Shown here: one piece after another, positions 6,747 to 14,830 of the stretch
Position numbering within the stretch: the stretch's first letter is position 1
How the letters are laid out: the number at the start of each line of letters is the position of its first letter
Source of the DNA: Clostridia bacterium
GTDB taxonomy: Bacteria > Bacillota > Clostridia > Christensenellales > UBA1242
Reading direction: 5' to 3'
Length of the DNA stretch: 14,830 bases
NCBI GenBank assembly: GCA_028702545.1
Contig: JAQVOQ010000022.1
Location: 1 to 14,830, forward strand
Notes under the pieces: generated by a model
Told to the model about the DNA's origin: nothing
The model's database searches: none
The model's input: only the letters and a program-made list of their open reading frames with translations
Made by a program: the position numbers and the translations under genes

Positions 6747-9136
6747 ATGCTTTTAACATTAAACCAATTTATAATCCTCTTTTTCTTTTTGGTCGCCTTC
6801 AATTTATCCTCAGCTTTTGCTTTTATTTGTTCTATAATGCTGGCAATATCATTAGTTTTATTACTTATGAGCGCTTTAACATAATTACTCTCAGCACTAG
6901 TTACTACTTTTCCCGTCAAATTATTTACTTGCTTTGCTAAAACATAATAAGAATACATCGCATCTTCTTCAATATCCTTATCAATAATCTCCACTTGACC
7001 ATTTTTATTTTTAATAGTTTCAATTAGTTTAGTTTCGTCTTCTTGCACTCTATAAATTTCATAAATTACATAACTATTTGCGTTGAAAGTTAGATAACTC
7101 ACATTATCTTTTACTTTAAGCGACAGTATCGGCTTACTTAACGAGTCAAAACTTGTGCTAACTGCTTTTGGTGCAAACTTTTTGTTAAAAACCTCTTCTA
7201 AAACATACATTTCAGGCGTATTTTCACTCGCAAGCATAACTTTATTGTTTTCTTTAAGTTCAATTAAATCTATATTTTGTTTAACTATGCCGTTTGGCGT
7301 GATAAATGAACCCTTTTTACCATTATTAGCTGCTTCAAAAATATCTCGCAGTAGCATACTTGCATATGTCCCGCCATTATTTGAAGATTCAAGTTGCATC
7401 TCTTGTTCTCCTGTTGAATTTCCTAGCCAAACGCCTATACTTTTTTCAGGTGTGTATGCAACACTCCACGCATCAGAGTTATTATTAGAATTTTGAATAC
7501 CAACTGTGCCCGTTTTACCGGCAACTTCAAATTTAAGTGTTTTTAATTTTTGGCTAGTGCCATATTTAACACCGCTTATAAGCATATCCGTCATCAAATA
7601 TGCCGTTTCTTCGCTCATAATTTTAGTAGGTATTATTTTGCGCTCATACAAAATCCTTCCATTTTCATCTTCAATTTTTTTAACAAACTTTGCCTCTATA
7701 AAATTGCCATTATTAGCAAAAGGTAAGTAGGAGTTTGTAAGTTCAATCAAACTAACGCCGTCAGTAAACCCTCCAAGAGCGATTGAATAACCGATATCTT
7801 TTTCATTAAACTCTATTCCCGCATGAGTAGCAAACTCTTTTGCTCTTTCTAGTCCAACATATTGCATAATTTTAATTGCTGGTATATTTAGCGATTTTTC
7901 AACCGTATTTCTTGCTGTTACCCAGCCGTAAAAATTGTTGCCAACATTTGTCGGAGTGTAGCCCGCTATATTTATTGCCTCATCAAAAATTGGAGTTGTT
8001 GGACTAATTTTACCATATTCTAGGGCAGGGGCGTAAACTAAAATAGGCTTAATAGCACTACCCGGCGCTCTACGCATATTAACTAAATTATAATTGGATT
8101 TGCCATAAAATGCATTTATTCCTCCCGTTTTATTATCTATTACAACCGTACCACTATCGGCTATATTTCCGTAAGAATTTTGATGATAATAGTCTTTATT
8201 TAAAATTAATTCTTCAGTTTTATCTTGCAGTTTTTTATCCATATAAGTAAATATTTTAAGCCCGCTAACCGCCAAATCTTTTTCACTTAAATTTAATAAT
8301 TTGCTAGCCTCATCTAATGCGGCTTTTTCATATATTCGCTTATTATAAAATTCTTTATCATTCAAATGCGTAGTTATTGGGCTATTTTTTGCTGTTTGGT
8401 AGTCTTGAGTTGATATATAACCATCTTTTAGCATTTCAGATAATACCAAATTTCGCCTTTTCTCACTGTTTTCAAGGTTGTAAAAAGGCGAGTAGTTGCG
8501 AGGTGATTTTATAATAGCTGCAAGAGTTGCCGCTTCTGCTAAACTTAAATCTTTTGCCTCTTTGTTAAAATAAGTTTTACTAGCACTTTCAATACCATAG
8601 CTGCTATTGCCAAAATAAATAACATTTAGGTAAGTTTCTAAAATATCATCTTTGGAAAATTCTTTTTCAAGTTTTAAGGTGAGCATTACCTCTTTAATTT
8701 TGCGATTAAAAGTTTTTTCACTCGTTAAATATGTATTTTTAATTAGTTGCTGACTAATTGTGCTAGCACCTTCTTTGGCGTATCCACTAGTTAAGTTTTT
8801 GACAAAAGCCTTAGCCATTCTGCCATAATTTAGCCCGCTATGACTATAAAATTTTTTATCTTCAATAGATATAAACGCATTTTTAACGTAACTAGGTAGT
8901 TCTTCAAGTTTTATTACAGGTTCTGTTATTGAGGTCGTTTCAATAAAATTGTCGTAATCATCATATAATCCAATTTTAGCATTTCTTTTTATTAAAACAT
9001 TTTTATCAAAACTAACTTGCGAGCCTAGTCCATAAATACTGCTAGAAAAAAAGGCAATTGCACATATGCCCAATATCAAAAATATAAAACTAAATATTGC
9101 TATTATTTTAACAGTTTTTTTCACATTTTTACCCAC
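6731..9136 (-). CDS. Class A penicillin-binding protein (PBP1A family; glycosyltransferase plus transpeptidase)
   Basis: Bifunctional peptidoglycan synthase of 801 residues, anchored by one N-terminal membrane helix (about 10-30) with its catalytic parts outside the cell. The GT51 glycosyltransferase domain (about 55-235) shows the EDKKFYSHSG motif with catalytic E92, EGASTISQQ at 122-130, and the RKIKEVMLTLKLEKEF region. The transpeptidase domain (about 320-610) has the active-site S360-x-x-K363, S415-L-N417 and K541-T-G543. A fibronectin-III-like beta segment (about 665-755) and a Lys-rich tail finish the protein. The gene is convergent with recA and shares its terminator. Frame is limited by a TAA at 9142-9140, so the start is GTG at 9136 or GTG at 9124. 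The latter gives a typical MKKTVK start; the first has its AAGG only one base upstream. The best-known Bacillota relative is ponA, but paralogues exist, so no symbol is assigned. Confidence 0.94.
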   Translation of the reverse strand: MGKNVKKTVKIIAIFSFIFLILGICAIAFFSSSIYGLGSQVSFDKNVLIKRNAKIGLYDDYDNFIETTSITEPVIKLEELPSYVKNAFISIEDKKFYSHSGLNYGRMAKAFVKNLTSGYAKEGASTISQQLIKNTYLTSEKTFNRKIKEVMLTLKLEKEFSKDDILETYLNVIYFGNSSYGIESASKTYFNKEAKDLSLAEAATLAAIIKSPRNYSPFYNLENSEKRRNLVLSEMLKDGYISTQDYQTAKNSPITTHLNDKEFYNKRIYEKAALDEASKLLNLSEKDLAVSGLKIFTYMDKKLQDKTEELILNKDYYHQNSYGNIADSGTVVIDNKTGGINAFYGKSNYNLVNMRRAPGSAIKPILVYAPALEYGKISPTTPIFDEAINIAGYTPTNVGNNFYGWVTARNTVEKSLNIPAIKIMQYVGLERAKEFATHAGIEFNEKDIGYSIALGGFTDGVSLIELTNSYLPFANNGNFIEAKFVKKIEDENGRILYERKIIPTKIMSEETAYLMTDMLISGVKYGTSQKLKTLKFEVAGKTGTVGIQNSNNNSDAWSVAYTPEKSIGVWLGNSTGEQEMQLESSNNGGTYASMLLRDIFEAANNGKKGSFITPNGIVKQNIDLIELKENNKVMLASENTPEMYVLEEVFNKKFAPKAVSTSFDSLSKPILSLKVKDNVSYLTFNANSYVIYEIYRVQEDETKLIETIKNKNGQVEIIDKDIEEDAMYSYYVLAKQVNNLTGKVVTSAESNYVKALISNKTNDIASIIEQIKAKAEDKLKATKKKKRIINWFNVKSIKKLA

Positions 9137-9137
9137 G

Positions 9138-9141
9138 CCTT
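9138..9141 (-). promoter_or_regulatory. Poorly placed Shine-Dalgarno of the penicillin-binding protein gene
   Basis: AAGG on the minus strand lies one base before GTG 9136, too close to serve it, and thirteen bases before GTG 9124, at the long end of workable spacing. It favours the 9124 start weakly. Confidence 0.4.
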
Positions 9142-9175
9142 AAGTGTTAATTTTATTATTTGTTTTTTAAGTATT

Positions 9176-9205
9176 TATATAACAGTTAAAGGAAAATAGG
9201 TTGAA
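9176..9205 (-). promoter_or_regulatory. Candidate promoter of the penicillin-binding protein gene
   Basis: On the minus strand, TGTTATATA gives an extended -10 (TATATA, 9181-9176), with a weak -35 TTCAAC (9205-9200) 18 bases upstream. The -35 match is poor. If real, its -35 overlaps that of the miaB promoter on the other strand. The predicted leader is roughly 35-45 bases. Confidence 0.3.
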
Positions 9206-9229
9206 AAATTTTTAAAAACCCTATATAAT
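9201..9229 (+). promoter_or_regulatory. Sigma-A type promoter of miaB-mutS-mutL
   Basis: TTGAAA at 9201-9206, a 17-base spacer, and a perfect TATAAT at 9224-9229, 22 bases before the miaB start. GGGAG at 9237-9241 serves as ribosome binding site. The leader would be only about 15 bases. No other equally good promoter is visible before mutS or mutL, so this probably drives all three genes. Confidence 0.8.
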
Positions 9230-9251
9230 ATAACTTGGGAGATTATACATA

Positions 9252-10568
9252 ATGCAAAAACTATACAAAATAATAACTTACGGTTGTCAAATGAATGTTC
9301 ACGAGTCGGAAAAACTTGCAGGAATGCTTGAAAGTCTTAACTATAAAATGACAGATGACACCAAAAAAGCCGATATAATAGTATTTAATACTTGTTCAAT
9401 AAGAGAAGGGGCAGTTTCAAAAGCCTTTGGTAACATTGGAGCCTTAAAACAGCTTAAACACGACAACAAAAACCTAATAATAGCCGTTGGCGGTTGTATG
9501 ACTCAAAATAAGCAAGATGCACTAAAATTAAAACGCACTTTTCCATTTGTAGACATTATTTTTGGCACACATAACTTACACAAATTCAAACAATATTTGA
9601 TTGACTTTAATTTTAATCACGAACGCATTTTTAATATTTGGGAGCGGGAAGACGGCGTACCTAATATGACAGAAGTTAATAGAACAAGCGGACTTAACGC
9701 TTGGGTAAACATAAATTTTGGGTGCAATAATTTTTGCGCATATTGTATCGTGCCTTATGTAAGGGGCAGAGAGCGTAGCAGAAATATGGACGAGCTTATA
9801 AATGAGTGTAAAGGTCTAATTGAAGAGGGCTACAAAACGATTACCTTACTCGGTCAAAATGTTAATTCTTACGGCAACGATATAAACGACGCTAACCTTA
9901 CCTTTGCAAATTTACTTTCAACCGTTGCAAATTTGGAGGGTGACTTTATTGTTAAGTTTATGACGAGCCACCCAAAAGACTTAACCGATGAAGTTATTGA
10001 TGTTGTTGCAAATAATCCAAAAGTTAGTAAAGCCGTACATTTGCCTGTGCAATCTGGAAGTAATGATGTTTTACTTAAAATGAATAGGGGCTATACCGTT
10101 GAACATTATTTAGAAATAGTTAACAAATTAAAACAAAAAGTTAAAAATTTAAATATAAGTTCCGATTTTATAGTAGGTTTTCCTGGAGAAACTGAAGAGG
10201 ACTTTAAAAAAACAAAAGAATTGATTGAAGCCATTGAATACGACAATCTTTTTGCTTATATATTTTCAAAACGAAATGGTACAAAAGCCGCTAATATGGC
10301 CGACCAAGTACCGTATGAAATTAAAAATAGGCGAGTTAATGAATTATTAAACTTACAAAAAACAATAGCCGAGAGAACAAGAAATAAGTTAGTAGGTAGA
10401 GAAATTAATGTTTTAGTGAATACTTTTAAAAACAACAAGTACTATGCAAAAACAGATGCGGGCAGGATTGTTGAATTAGCAGGCGAAAATATTAACCTAA
10501 GCAATTTTTATAAAGCAAAAGTTTTAGCAGTTGACCATAAAAAGATAACTGCACAAAAAATAGATTAA
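9252..10568 (+). CDS. miaB: tRNA-2-methylthio-N6-dimethylallyladenosine synthase MiaB
   Basis: Radical-SAM enzyme that methylthiolates N6-isopentenyladenosine at position 37 of tRNAs reading codons beginning with U, improving reading-frame maintenance. The 438 residues contain the MiaB hallmark YGCQMN, with cysteines C12, C48 (NTCSIRE) and C82 (GGCM) for the auxiliary iron-sulfur cluster. C158, C162 and C165 (CNNFCAYC), followed by PYVRGRERSR, bind the SAM cluster. The C-terminal TRAM domain (about 375-438) contacts RNA. The dimethylallyl donor enzyme MiaA is not in the window; in many Bacillota it lies just after mutL. mutS begins 44 bases downstream, consistent with one operon. Length is normal and the ATG at 9252 has a GGGAG site ten bases upstream. 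Confidence 0.97.
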   Translation: MQKLYKIITYGCQMNVHESEKLAGMLESLNYKMTDDTKKADIIVFNTCSIREGAVSKAFGNIGALKQLKHDNKNLIIAVGGCMTQNKQDALKLKRTFPFVDIIFGTHNLHKFKQYLIDFNFNHERIFNIWEREDGVPNMTEVNRTSGLNAWVNINFGCNNFCAYCIVPYVRGRERSRNMDELINECKGLIEEGYKTITLLGQNVNSYGNDINDANLTFANLLSTVANLEGDFIVKFMTSHPKDLTDEVIDVVANNPKVSKAVHLPVQSGSNDVLLKMNRGYTVEHYLEIVNKLKQKVKNLNISSDFIVGFPGETEEDFKKTKELIEAIEYDNLFAYIFSKRNGTKAANMADQVPYEIKNRRVNELLNLQKTIAERTRNKLVGREINVLVNTFKNNKYYAKTDAGRIVELAGENINLSNFYKAKVLAVDHKKITAQKID

Positions 10569-10612
10569 ATTAACAAAAGTATAGATTAACGATATGTGAT
10601 TAGGAGAAAATA

Positions 10613-13210
10613 ATGGCACTTTCACCAATGATGCAACATTATTTGCAAACAAAAGAAAATTATAAAGACGCTTTACTTTTTTATAGGTTAGGCGACTTTT
10701 ATGAGATGTTTTTTGACGATGCCGTAACTGCGAGCAAGGCAATTGACCTAACGCTAACTGGTAGGGCTTGTGGTATGGATGAGCGTGCACCTATGTGCGG
10801 AGTTCCAGCAAAAAGCGTTGATATCTACATTGCAAAATTAATTGAACTTGGCTATAAGGTTGCTATTTGTGAGCAGTTAACCGAGCCTATTGCAGGGCAA
10901 ATAGTTGAGCGAGATGTCGTTAGAGTTGTAACGCCCGGCACAATTATGGAAAGCAATATGCTAGATGACAAAAAAAACAACTATATAGCTAGCGTATATA
11001 AAAATAAAACAAATATTGGCGTAAGTTTTGCCGATATTTCAACAGGTGAGTTTTTCTCGACAGAATTTTTAGATGAAAACAGTACGAGTTTACTAAACGA
11101 CACTTTAGTAATGATAAAACCATCCGAAATTATTTGTAATGATGAAATGTTTTTAGAAAGTTACATTTTAGAGGGCATAAAGCTTGGCGTTTTGCCTAAA
11201 TTTTTTGCGTATTTTAATTGGGCTTACGAAAAACGCAAGGCGACAGATAACTTAAAAGCACAATTTAACACGCAATCGTTAGAAATTTTTGATTTAGAGG
11301 ACAAAAAGTTTGCAACTAGTGCCGCGGGCGCTTTGTTAGAGTACTTAAACGAAACGCAAAAACGCAGTTTGACGCATATTAACAAAATTGAACTCATTAA
11401 AAACAATCGCTTTATGTATTTAGATGTTAATTCGCGAAAAAATTTAGAATTAACCGAAACCGTTCGCGACCGCAAAAAAAGAGGCAGTTTACTTTGGCTT
11501 CTTGACGAAACTAAAACTAGCATGGGAGCTAGAATGCTTCGCACTTGGGTAGAGCAACCTCTGCAAGATGAGCGTGAAATTAATTTAAGGCAAGGCGGAA
11601 TTGAAGAACTTTTTGCTAATCTGTTTAAACGCCAAAGCATTTTAGATGAATTATCAAAAATAAACGATATTGAAAGGCTTGCAGGCAAAATTTCTTATGG
11701 CACGCTAATGCCTAGGGACTGTTTGGCACTTTTAAATTCATTAAAACAATTGCCAAATTTACTAGTTTTAATAAAAAACAACAGCAGTGAAATTTTAAAT
11801 AACATAGTTGCTAATATAAGCCCTTTTACCAGTACGGCGCATTTATTAGAGCGCGCAATAGTAGATAATCCACCTATGACAACAAAAGATGGTGGCTATA
11901 TTAAAGAGGGTTATAACGAAGAATTAGACGAGTTAAGAAATATAAATGTTGAAGGCAAAAACTGGATAGCCAAGTTAGAAGCGGAAGAAAAAGAAAAAAC
12001 AGGCATAAAAAACCTTAAAATTGGCTTTAATCGTGTTTTTGGCTATTATTTAGAAGTGACTAATTCACAAAAAGACTCTGTGCCGTTTAGATATCAACGC
12101 AAACAAACGCTAACAGGCGGCGAAAGATATATAACCGAGGAATTAAAGCAAATTGAAGATAAAATTTTAAACAGCGAAGAGAGAAGTTTAAAGCTAGAAC
12201 TTAGTTTGTTTAATGAACTTAGAGAAGAACTGTTAAAAATAGTTAGTCATTTGCAGACTTCGGCAAAGCAAATAGCCATTTTAGATAGTTTAGCATCCCT
12301 TGCAACAGTTGCCGTTAACAATAACTATGTAAAGCCAACTATTAACAAAGAGTTAAACGAAATTCACATTTTGGATGGCAGGCACCCAATTATAGAAAAA
12401 TTGTTGGTCTCAGAAGAATTCGTGCCAAACGACACAACACTTGACACTGAAACTAATAGAACAATGATAATTACAGGCCCTAATATGGCGGGCAAAAGCA
12501 CTTATATGAGGCAAGTTGCGTTAATTACATTAATGGCTCACATAGGTAGTTTTGTGCCGGCAAAACAAGCGCAAATAAGCCTAACGGACAGGATTTTTAC
12601 ACGAATTGGTGCGACTGATGACTTGCTTAACAGTCAAAGCACTTTTATGGTGGAAATGGTAGAAGTTGCAAATATTTTGCATAATGCAACTAGTAAAAGC
12701 TTAATAATTTTAGACGAAATTGGTCGTGGCACTTCAACTTTTGATGGGCTTAGTATAGCTTGGAGCGTTATGGAATATGTTTCAAAATATTTGAAAGCAA
12801 AAACCTTGTTTTCTACTCATTATCACGAACTAACCGAGCTTGAAGGCATTTTAGAAGGTGTAAAAAATTACCGAATCAATGTTAAAGAGTTTGGCGGTAA
12901 CATTTTGTTTTTACGCAAAATTGTTAGAGGTGGTGCTAACAAAAGCTTTGGTATTGAAGTTGCAAGTTTGGCGGGACTTCCAAAAGAAGTTACCCTACGG
13001 GCTAAGCAAATATTAAATAGACTTGAAGAATCCGACATAAACAAAAATAATATTACTAATTTGACAAACAAAAGCGAGAGTAGTGTTGCAATTAACAAAT
13101 ATCAAACGGAAATAATTAATTTATTAAAAGAGAGCAATATAGAAAATTTAAGCCCGTTAGAAGCGTTTGGCGTTTTGCAAAATTTAATAGAAAAAGTAAA
13201 AATAGGATAA
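10613..13210 (+). CDS. mutS: DNA mismatch repair protein MutS
   Basis: Mismatch-recognition ATPase that slides as a clamp and recruits MutL. The 865 residues have all family parts: a mismatch-binding domain with the F29-Y30-E31 wedge (GDFYEMF), a connector domain (about 120-245), the lever/clamp core (about 260-560, with TGIKNLKIGFNRVFGYYLEVT), and the ATPase domain with Walker A G622-P-N-M-A-G-K-S629, Walker B D701-E702 and the signature GRGTSTFDG. FSTHYHEL marks the conserved histidine switch. The C-terminal tail (about 800-865) carries the usual helical dimerisation segment. AGGAGA at 10602-10607 lies five bases before the ATG. The nine-base sequence ATAGATTAA occurs twice around the miaB stop (10560-10568, 10581-10589), probably by chance. 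mutL follows after 35 bases. Confidence 0.98.
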   Translation: MALSPMMQHYLQTKENYKDALLFYRLGDFYEMFFDDAVTASKAIDLTLTGRACGMDERAPMCGVPAKSVDIYIAKLIELGYKVAICEQLTEPIAGQIVERDVVRVVTPGTIMESNMLDDKKNNYIASVYKNKTNIGVSFADISTGEFFSTEFLDENSTSLLNDTLVMIKPSEIICNDEMFLESYILEGIKLGVLPKFFAYFNWAYEKRKATDNLKAQFNTQSLEIFDLEDKKFATSAAGALLEYLNETQKRSLTHINKIELIKNNRFMYLDVNSRKNLELTETVRDRKKRGSLLWLLDETKTSMGARMLRTWVEQPLQDEREINLRQGGIEELFANLFKRQSILDELSKINDIERLAGKISYGTLMPRDCLALLNSLKQLPNLLVLIKNNSSEILNNIVANISPFTSTAHLLERAIVDNPPMTTKDGGYIKEGYNEELDELRNINVEGKNWIAKLEAEEKEKTGIKNLKIGFNRVFGYYLEVTNSQKDSVPFRYQRKQTLTGGERYITEELKQIEDKILNSEERSLKLELSLFNELREELLKIVSHLQTSAKQIAILDSLASLATVAVNNNYVKPTINKELNEIHILDGRHPIIEKLLVSEEFVPNDTTLDTETNRTMIITGPNMAGKSTYMRQVALITLMAHIGSFVPAKQAQISLTDRIFTRIGATDDLLNSQSTFMVEMVEVANILHNATSKSLIILDEIGRGTSTFDGLSIAWSVMEYVSKYLKAKTLFSTHYHELTELEGILEGVKNYRINVKEFGGNILFLRKIVRGGANKSFGIEVASLAGLPKEVTLRAKQILNRLEESDINKNNITNLTNKSESSVAINKYQTEIINLLKESNIENLSPLEAFGVLQNLIEKVKIG

Positions 13211-13245
13211 AGTTTTTTAAAAATAAACTTTAAAAGGAAAGTGTT

Positions 13246-14830
13246 ATGGGAAAAATTAATTTGTTAGAAGATAGTGTTTTTAATAGAATTGCAGCGGGCG
13301 AAGTTGTAGATCGTCCTGCAAGCGTTGTTAAAGAACTTGTAGAAAACAGCTTAGATGCTGGTGCTACGAACATTAGAATAGAAATTTTGGAAGGTGGCCT
13401 AAAGCAGATTAAAGTAACCGATAACGGCTGTGGTATTGAGCGAGATGATTTAGAAAAAGCATTTTTGCCTCACGCAACTAGCAAAATTAAAACAGTTGAG
13501 GACTTAGAACAAATTGGAACCTTGGGTTTTAGAGGCGAGGCCCTTGCAAGCATTGCAAATGTGTCGCAAGTAGAAATTTTTAGCAAAACTGCAGACTGCG
13601 AAACAGGACAAAGGGTTAAAATTGAAGGCGGAGTGTTGACAGAAAACATAGAAGTCGCAAGCCCAAATGGTACTTTTATTACTATCAATAACCTATTTTT
13701 TAATGTTCCTGCAAGAAAAAAGTTTTTAAAAAGTGCAACTCGTGAAGAGGCAGAAATAACAAATTTAATTGCAAGATTAATTTTGGCAAACCCACAAATT
13801 AGTTTTGTTTATTTAGCGAGTAAAAAGGAAATTTATCGTTCAAGTGGTAAAAATCTAGAAGAAGCAACTTTCACCGTTTATGGCAAAAACACACTAGAAA
13901 ACATTATTCCTCTAAACCATAAATCTGGCGACATTTTGTTAAGCGGATACTTAGGTAAACCAAATTTTTCTAAAAGTAATCGCACCTATCAAACCCTTAT
14001 AATAAATGGCAGATATGTTGTAAACTCTATTGTTAGCACCGCAAGTTATGGCGCTTATCAAAATTACCTTATGAAAGGCAAATTTCCGTTTTATATTATT
14101 CATATGCAATTGCCTCTAAACAGTTTGGATGTTAATGTGCATCCAAACAAGCTAGATGTTAAGTTTGAAAATAGCCAAATGATTTATGGATTAATTTATA
14201 ATGCAATTAATCAAACTTTGATGAACGCTAACAACATTTTAAAGTTAGAGAATAAACCAGAAGTGAACACAGAACAATTATTTGAACCAAAAAATACTTA
14301 TAATTTGAATGAAGGTGCTAGTTTTAGTAGTAAAGTAAGCGATAAGTTAAAAGAAGTGAAACTTGAAACTGCGCCTATTATTGAAAATCGTGTTGATGCA
14401 GAAGAACAAATACTAGAACAAAAAGCAAAAATATTATCAAGTTTTATGAATTTTGCAAGTGTTGATAGCGCGAACACATTAAACGAAAATTCAAATTCAC
14501 TTACAAGTGCGCTTCACAAAGCTTTGCACGAAGTTGAGGGCGAATTAATAGAAAAAAATGTGCAAACTTCTGCTTTTGATAGTATGAAGGCTGATAATTC
14601 TAATTTAATTTTAGTAGGCAAGGCGTTTAATACTTATCTTATGATAGAAAAAGATAACAGCTTGTTTGTAATAGACCAACATGCCGCTCACGAGAGATTA
14701 TTATACGATAAATTAACCGAGCAAATAAATTCGCGCGCGCTAGCGTTGCAAGGATTGTTAATACCTCACATTTTGAATGTCAACCACTTAGAAGAAGCTT
14801 TTATTAAAGAAAATTTAGAAAAAATTATAG
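13246..14830 (+). CDS. mutL: DNA mismatch repair endonuclease MutL, 3' end cut by window edge
   Basis: GHKL ATPase that links MutS to strand incision. No stop occurs before the right edge; 528 residues are visible. The N-terminal ATPase has all motifs: E30-L-V-E-N34-S-L-D-A-G (catalytic Glu and Mg-binding Asn), D59-N-G-C-G-I64, and G94-F-R-G-E-A-L100. The transducer domain (about 200-330, with NVHPNKLDVKF) is followed by an Asn/Glu/Lys-rich linker (about 340-450). The C-terminal endonuclease/dimerisation domain begins with D477-Q-H-A-A-H-E483, the metal-binding motif of nicking MutL proteins in organisms lacking MutH. The last acidic position of the DQHA-x2-E-x4-E motif is Asp (D488) instead of Glu. 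The ATG has AAGGAAAG at 13234-13241. The gene probably shares an operon with miaB and mutS. Confidence 0.97.
   Translation, partial: MGKINLLEDSVFNRIAAGEVVDRPASVVKELVENSLDAGATNIRIEILEGGLKQIKVTDNGCGIERDDLEKAFLPHATSKIKTVEDLEQIGTLGFRGEALASIANVSQVEIFSKTADCETGQRVKIEGGVLTENIEVASPNGTFITINNLFFNVPARKKFLKSATREEAEITNLIARLILANPQISFVYLASKKEIYRSSGKNLEEATFTVYGKNTLENIIPLNHKSGDILLSGYLGKPNFSKSNRTYQTLIINGRYVVNSIVSTASYGAYQNYLMKGKFPFYIIHMQLPLNSLDVNVHPNKLDVKFENSQMIYGLIYNAINQTLMNANNILKLENKPEVNTEQLFEPKNTYNLNEGASFSSKVSDKLKEVKLETAPIIENRVDAEEQILEQKAKILSSFMNFASVDSANTLNENSNSLTSALHKALHEVEGELIEKNVQTSAFDSMKADNSNLILVGKAFNTYLMIEKDNSLFVIDQHAAHERLLYDKLTEQINSRALALQGLLIPHILNVNHLEEAFIKENLEKII

Noticed and set aside
9188..9215. AAAGGAAAATAGG followed by TTG and a four-codon frame, resembling a leader peptide before miaB
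   Set aside because: The TTG is part of the -35 element of the miaB promoter and would lie upstream of the transcript start, so it is not expected to be translated.
9403..9410. GAGAAGGG, identical to the B. subtilis SpoIIIE polarity sequence
   Set aside because: It is a single copy and falls on ordinary codons (Arg-Glu-Gly) within miaB. One 8-base match in this window is not evidence of skewed motifs; genome-wide strand bias would be needed.
2513..10568. rimO and miaB as a recent duplication
   Set aside because: Both have family-specific signatures (SLGCDKN versus YGCQMN) and distinct targets; they are ancient paralogues that happen to lie in the same region.
10560..10589. Direct repeat ATAGATTAA x2, 21 bases apart, at the miaB stop
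   Set aside because: Only two short AT-rich copies, one of them made of codons; no sign of a binding site or mobile element.
11224..11688. Open frame of 154 codons antisense to mutS
   Set aside because: It lies wholly inside a well-conserved mutS reading frame, has no ribosome binding site of note, and its Ser/Leu-rich composition is what antisense of such coding DNA gives.
13208..13232. Inverted repeat TAAAGTTT / AAACTTTA spanning the mutS stop and the mutS-mutL gap
   Set aside because: The stem has a single G-C pair, a nine-base loop and no T run after it, so it is too weak for a terminator. AT-rich spacers give such repeats by chance.

Overview
The window is an ordinary AT-rich (by eye about one third G+C) stretch of bacterial chromosome, packed with housekeeping genes and almost free of intergenic space. 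Gene content, gene order (ftsK-rimO-pgsA-cinA-recA, then miaB-mutS-mutL), purine-rich AAGGAAA/AGGAG ribosome binding sites and a class A penicillin-binding protein point to a walled low-GC Gram-positive, most likely a Bacillota/Clostridia-type lineage. That placement is inference. TGA is used as a stop (rimO) and TGG encodes Trp, so the code is standard table 11 rather than a Mycoplasma-type code. There are no tRNA or rRNA genes, CRISPR arrays, insertion sequences or phage genes.

Layout. Positions 2-5675 (+) hold a tight run of four genes: the C-terminal part of an FtsK/SpoIIIE DNA translocase cut by the left edge, then rimO (12-base gap), pgsA (4-base ATGA overlap) and a cinA-like gene (11-base gap). 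recA (5722-6708, +) follows with its own near-consensus promoter, which begins inside the end of cinA. A strong bidirectional terminator at 6720-6746 separates recA from a convergent class A penicillin-binding protein gene (6731-9136, -). A 115-base divergent intergenic region then leads into miaB (9252-10568, +), mutS (10613-13210, +) and mutL (13246 to the right edge, cut).

Function. recA, mutS, mutL and ftsK serve DNA repair, recombination and chromosome segregation. rimO and miaB are sister radical-SAM methylthiotransferases acting on ribosomal protein S12 and on tRNA. pgsA makes the anionic phospholipid precursor, and the penicillin-binding protein builds peptidoglycan. The cinA-like protein belongs to a pyridine-nucleotide salvage family but has lost most signature residues of its N-terminal domain.

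I did not find a convincing undescribed system. The points most worth a second look are an operator-like palindrome between the -35 and -10 elements of the recA promoter, the degenerate CinA, a terminator hairpin whose loop contains the stop codon of the penicillin-binding protein gene, possibly overlapping divergent promoters at 9176-9229, and a wall-synthesis gene sitting between recA and miaB.
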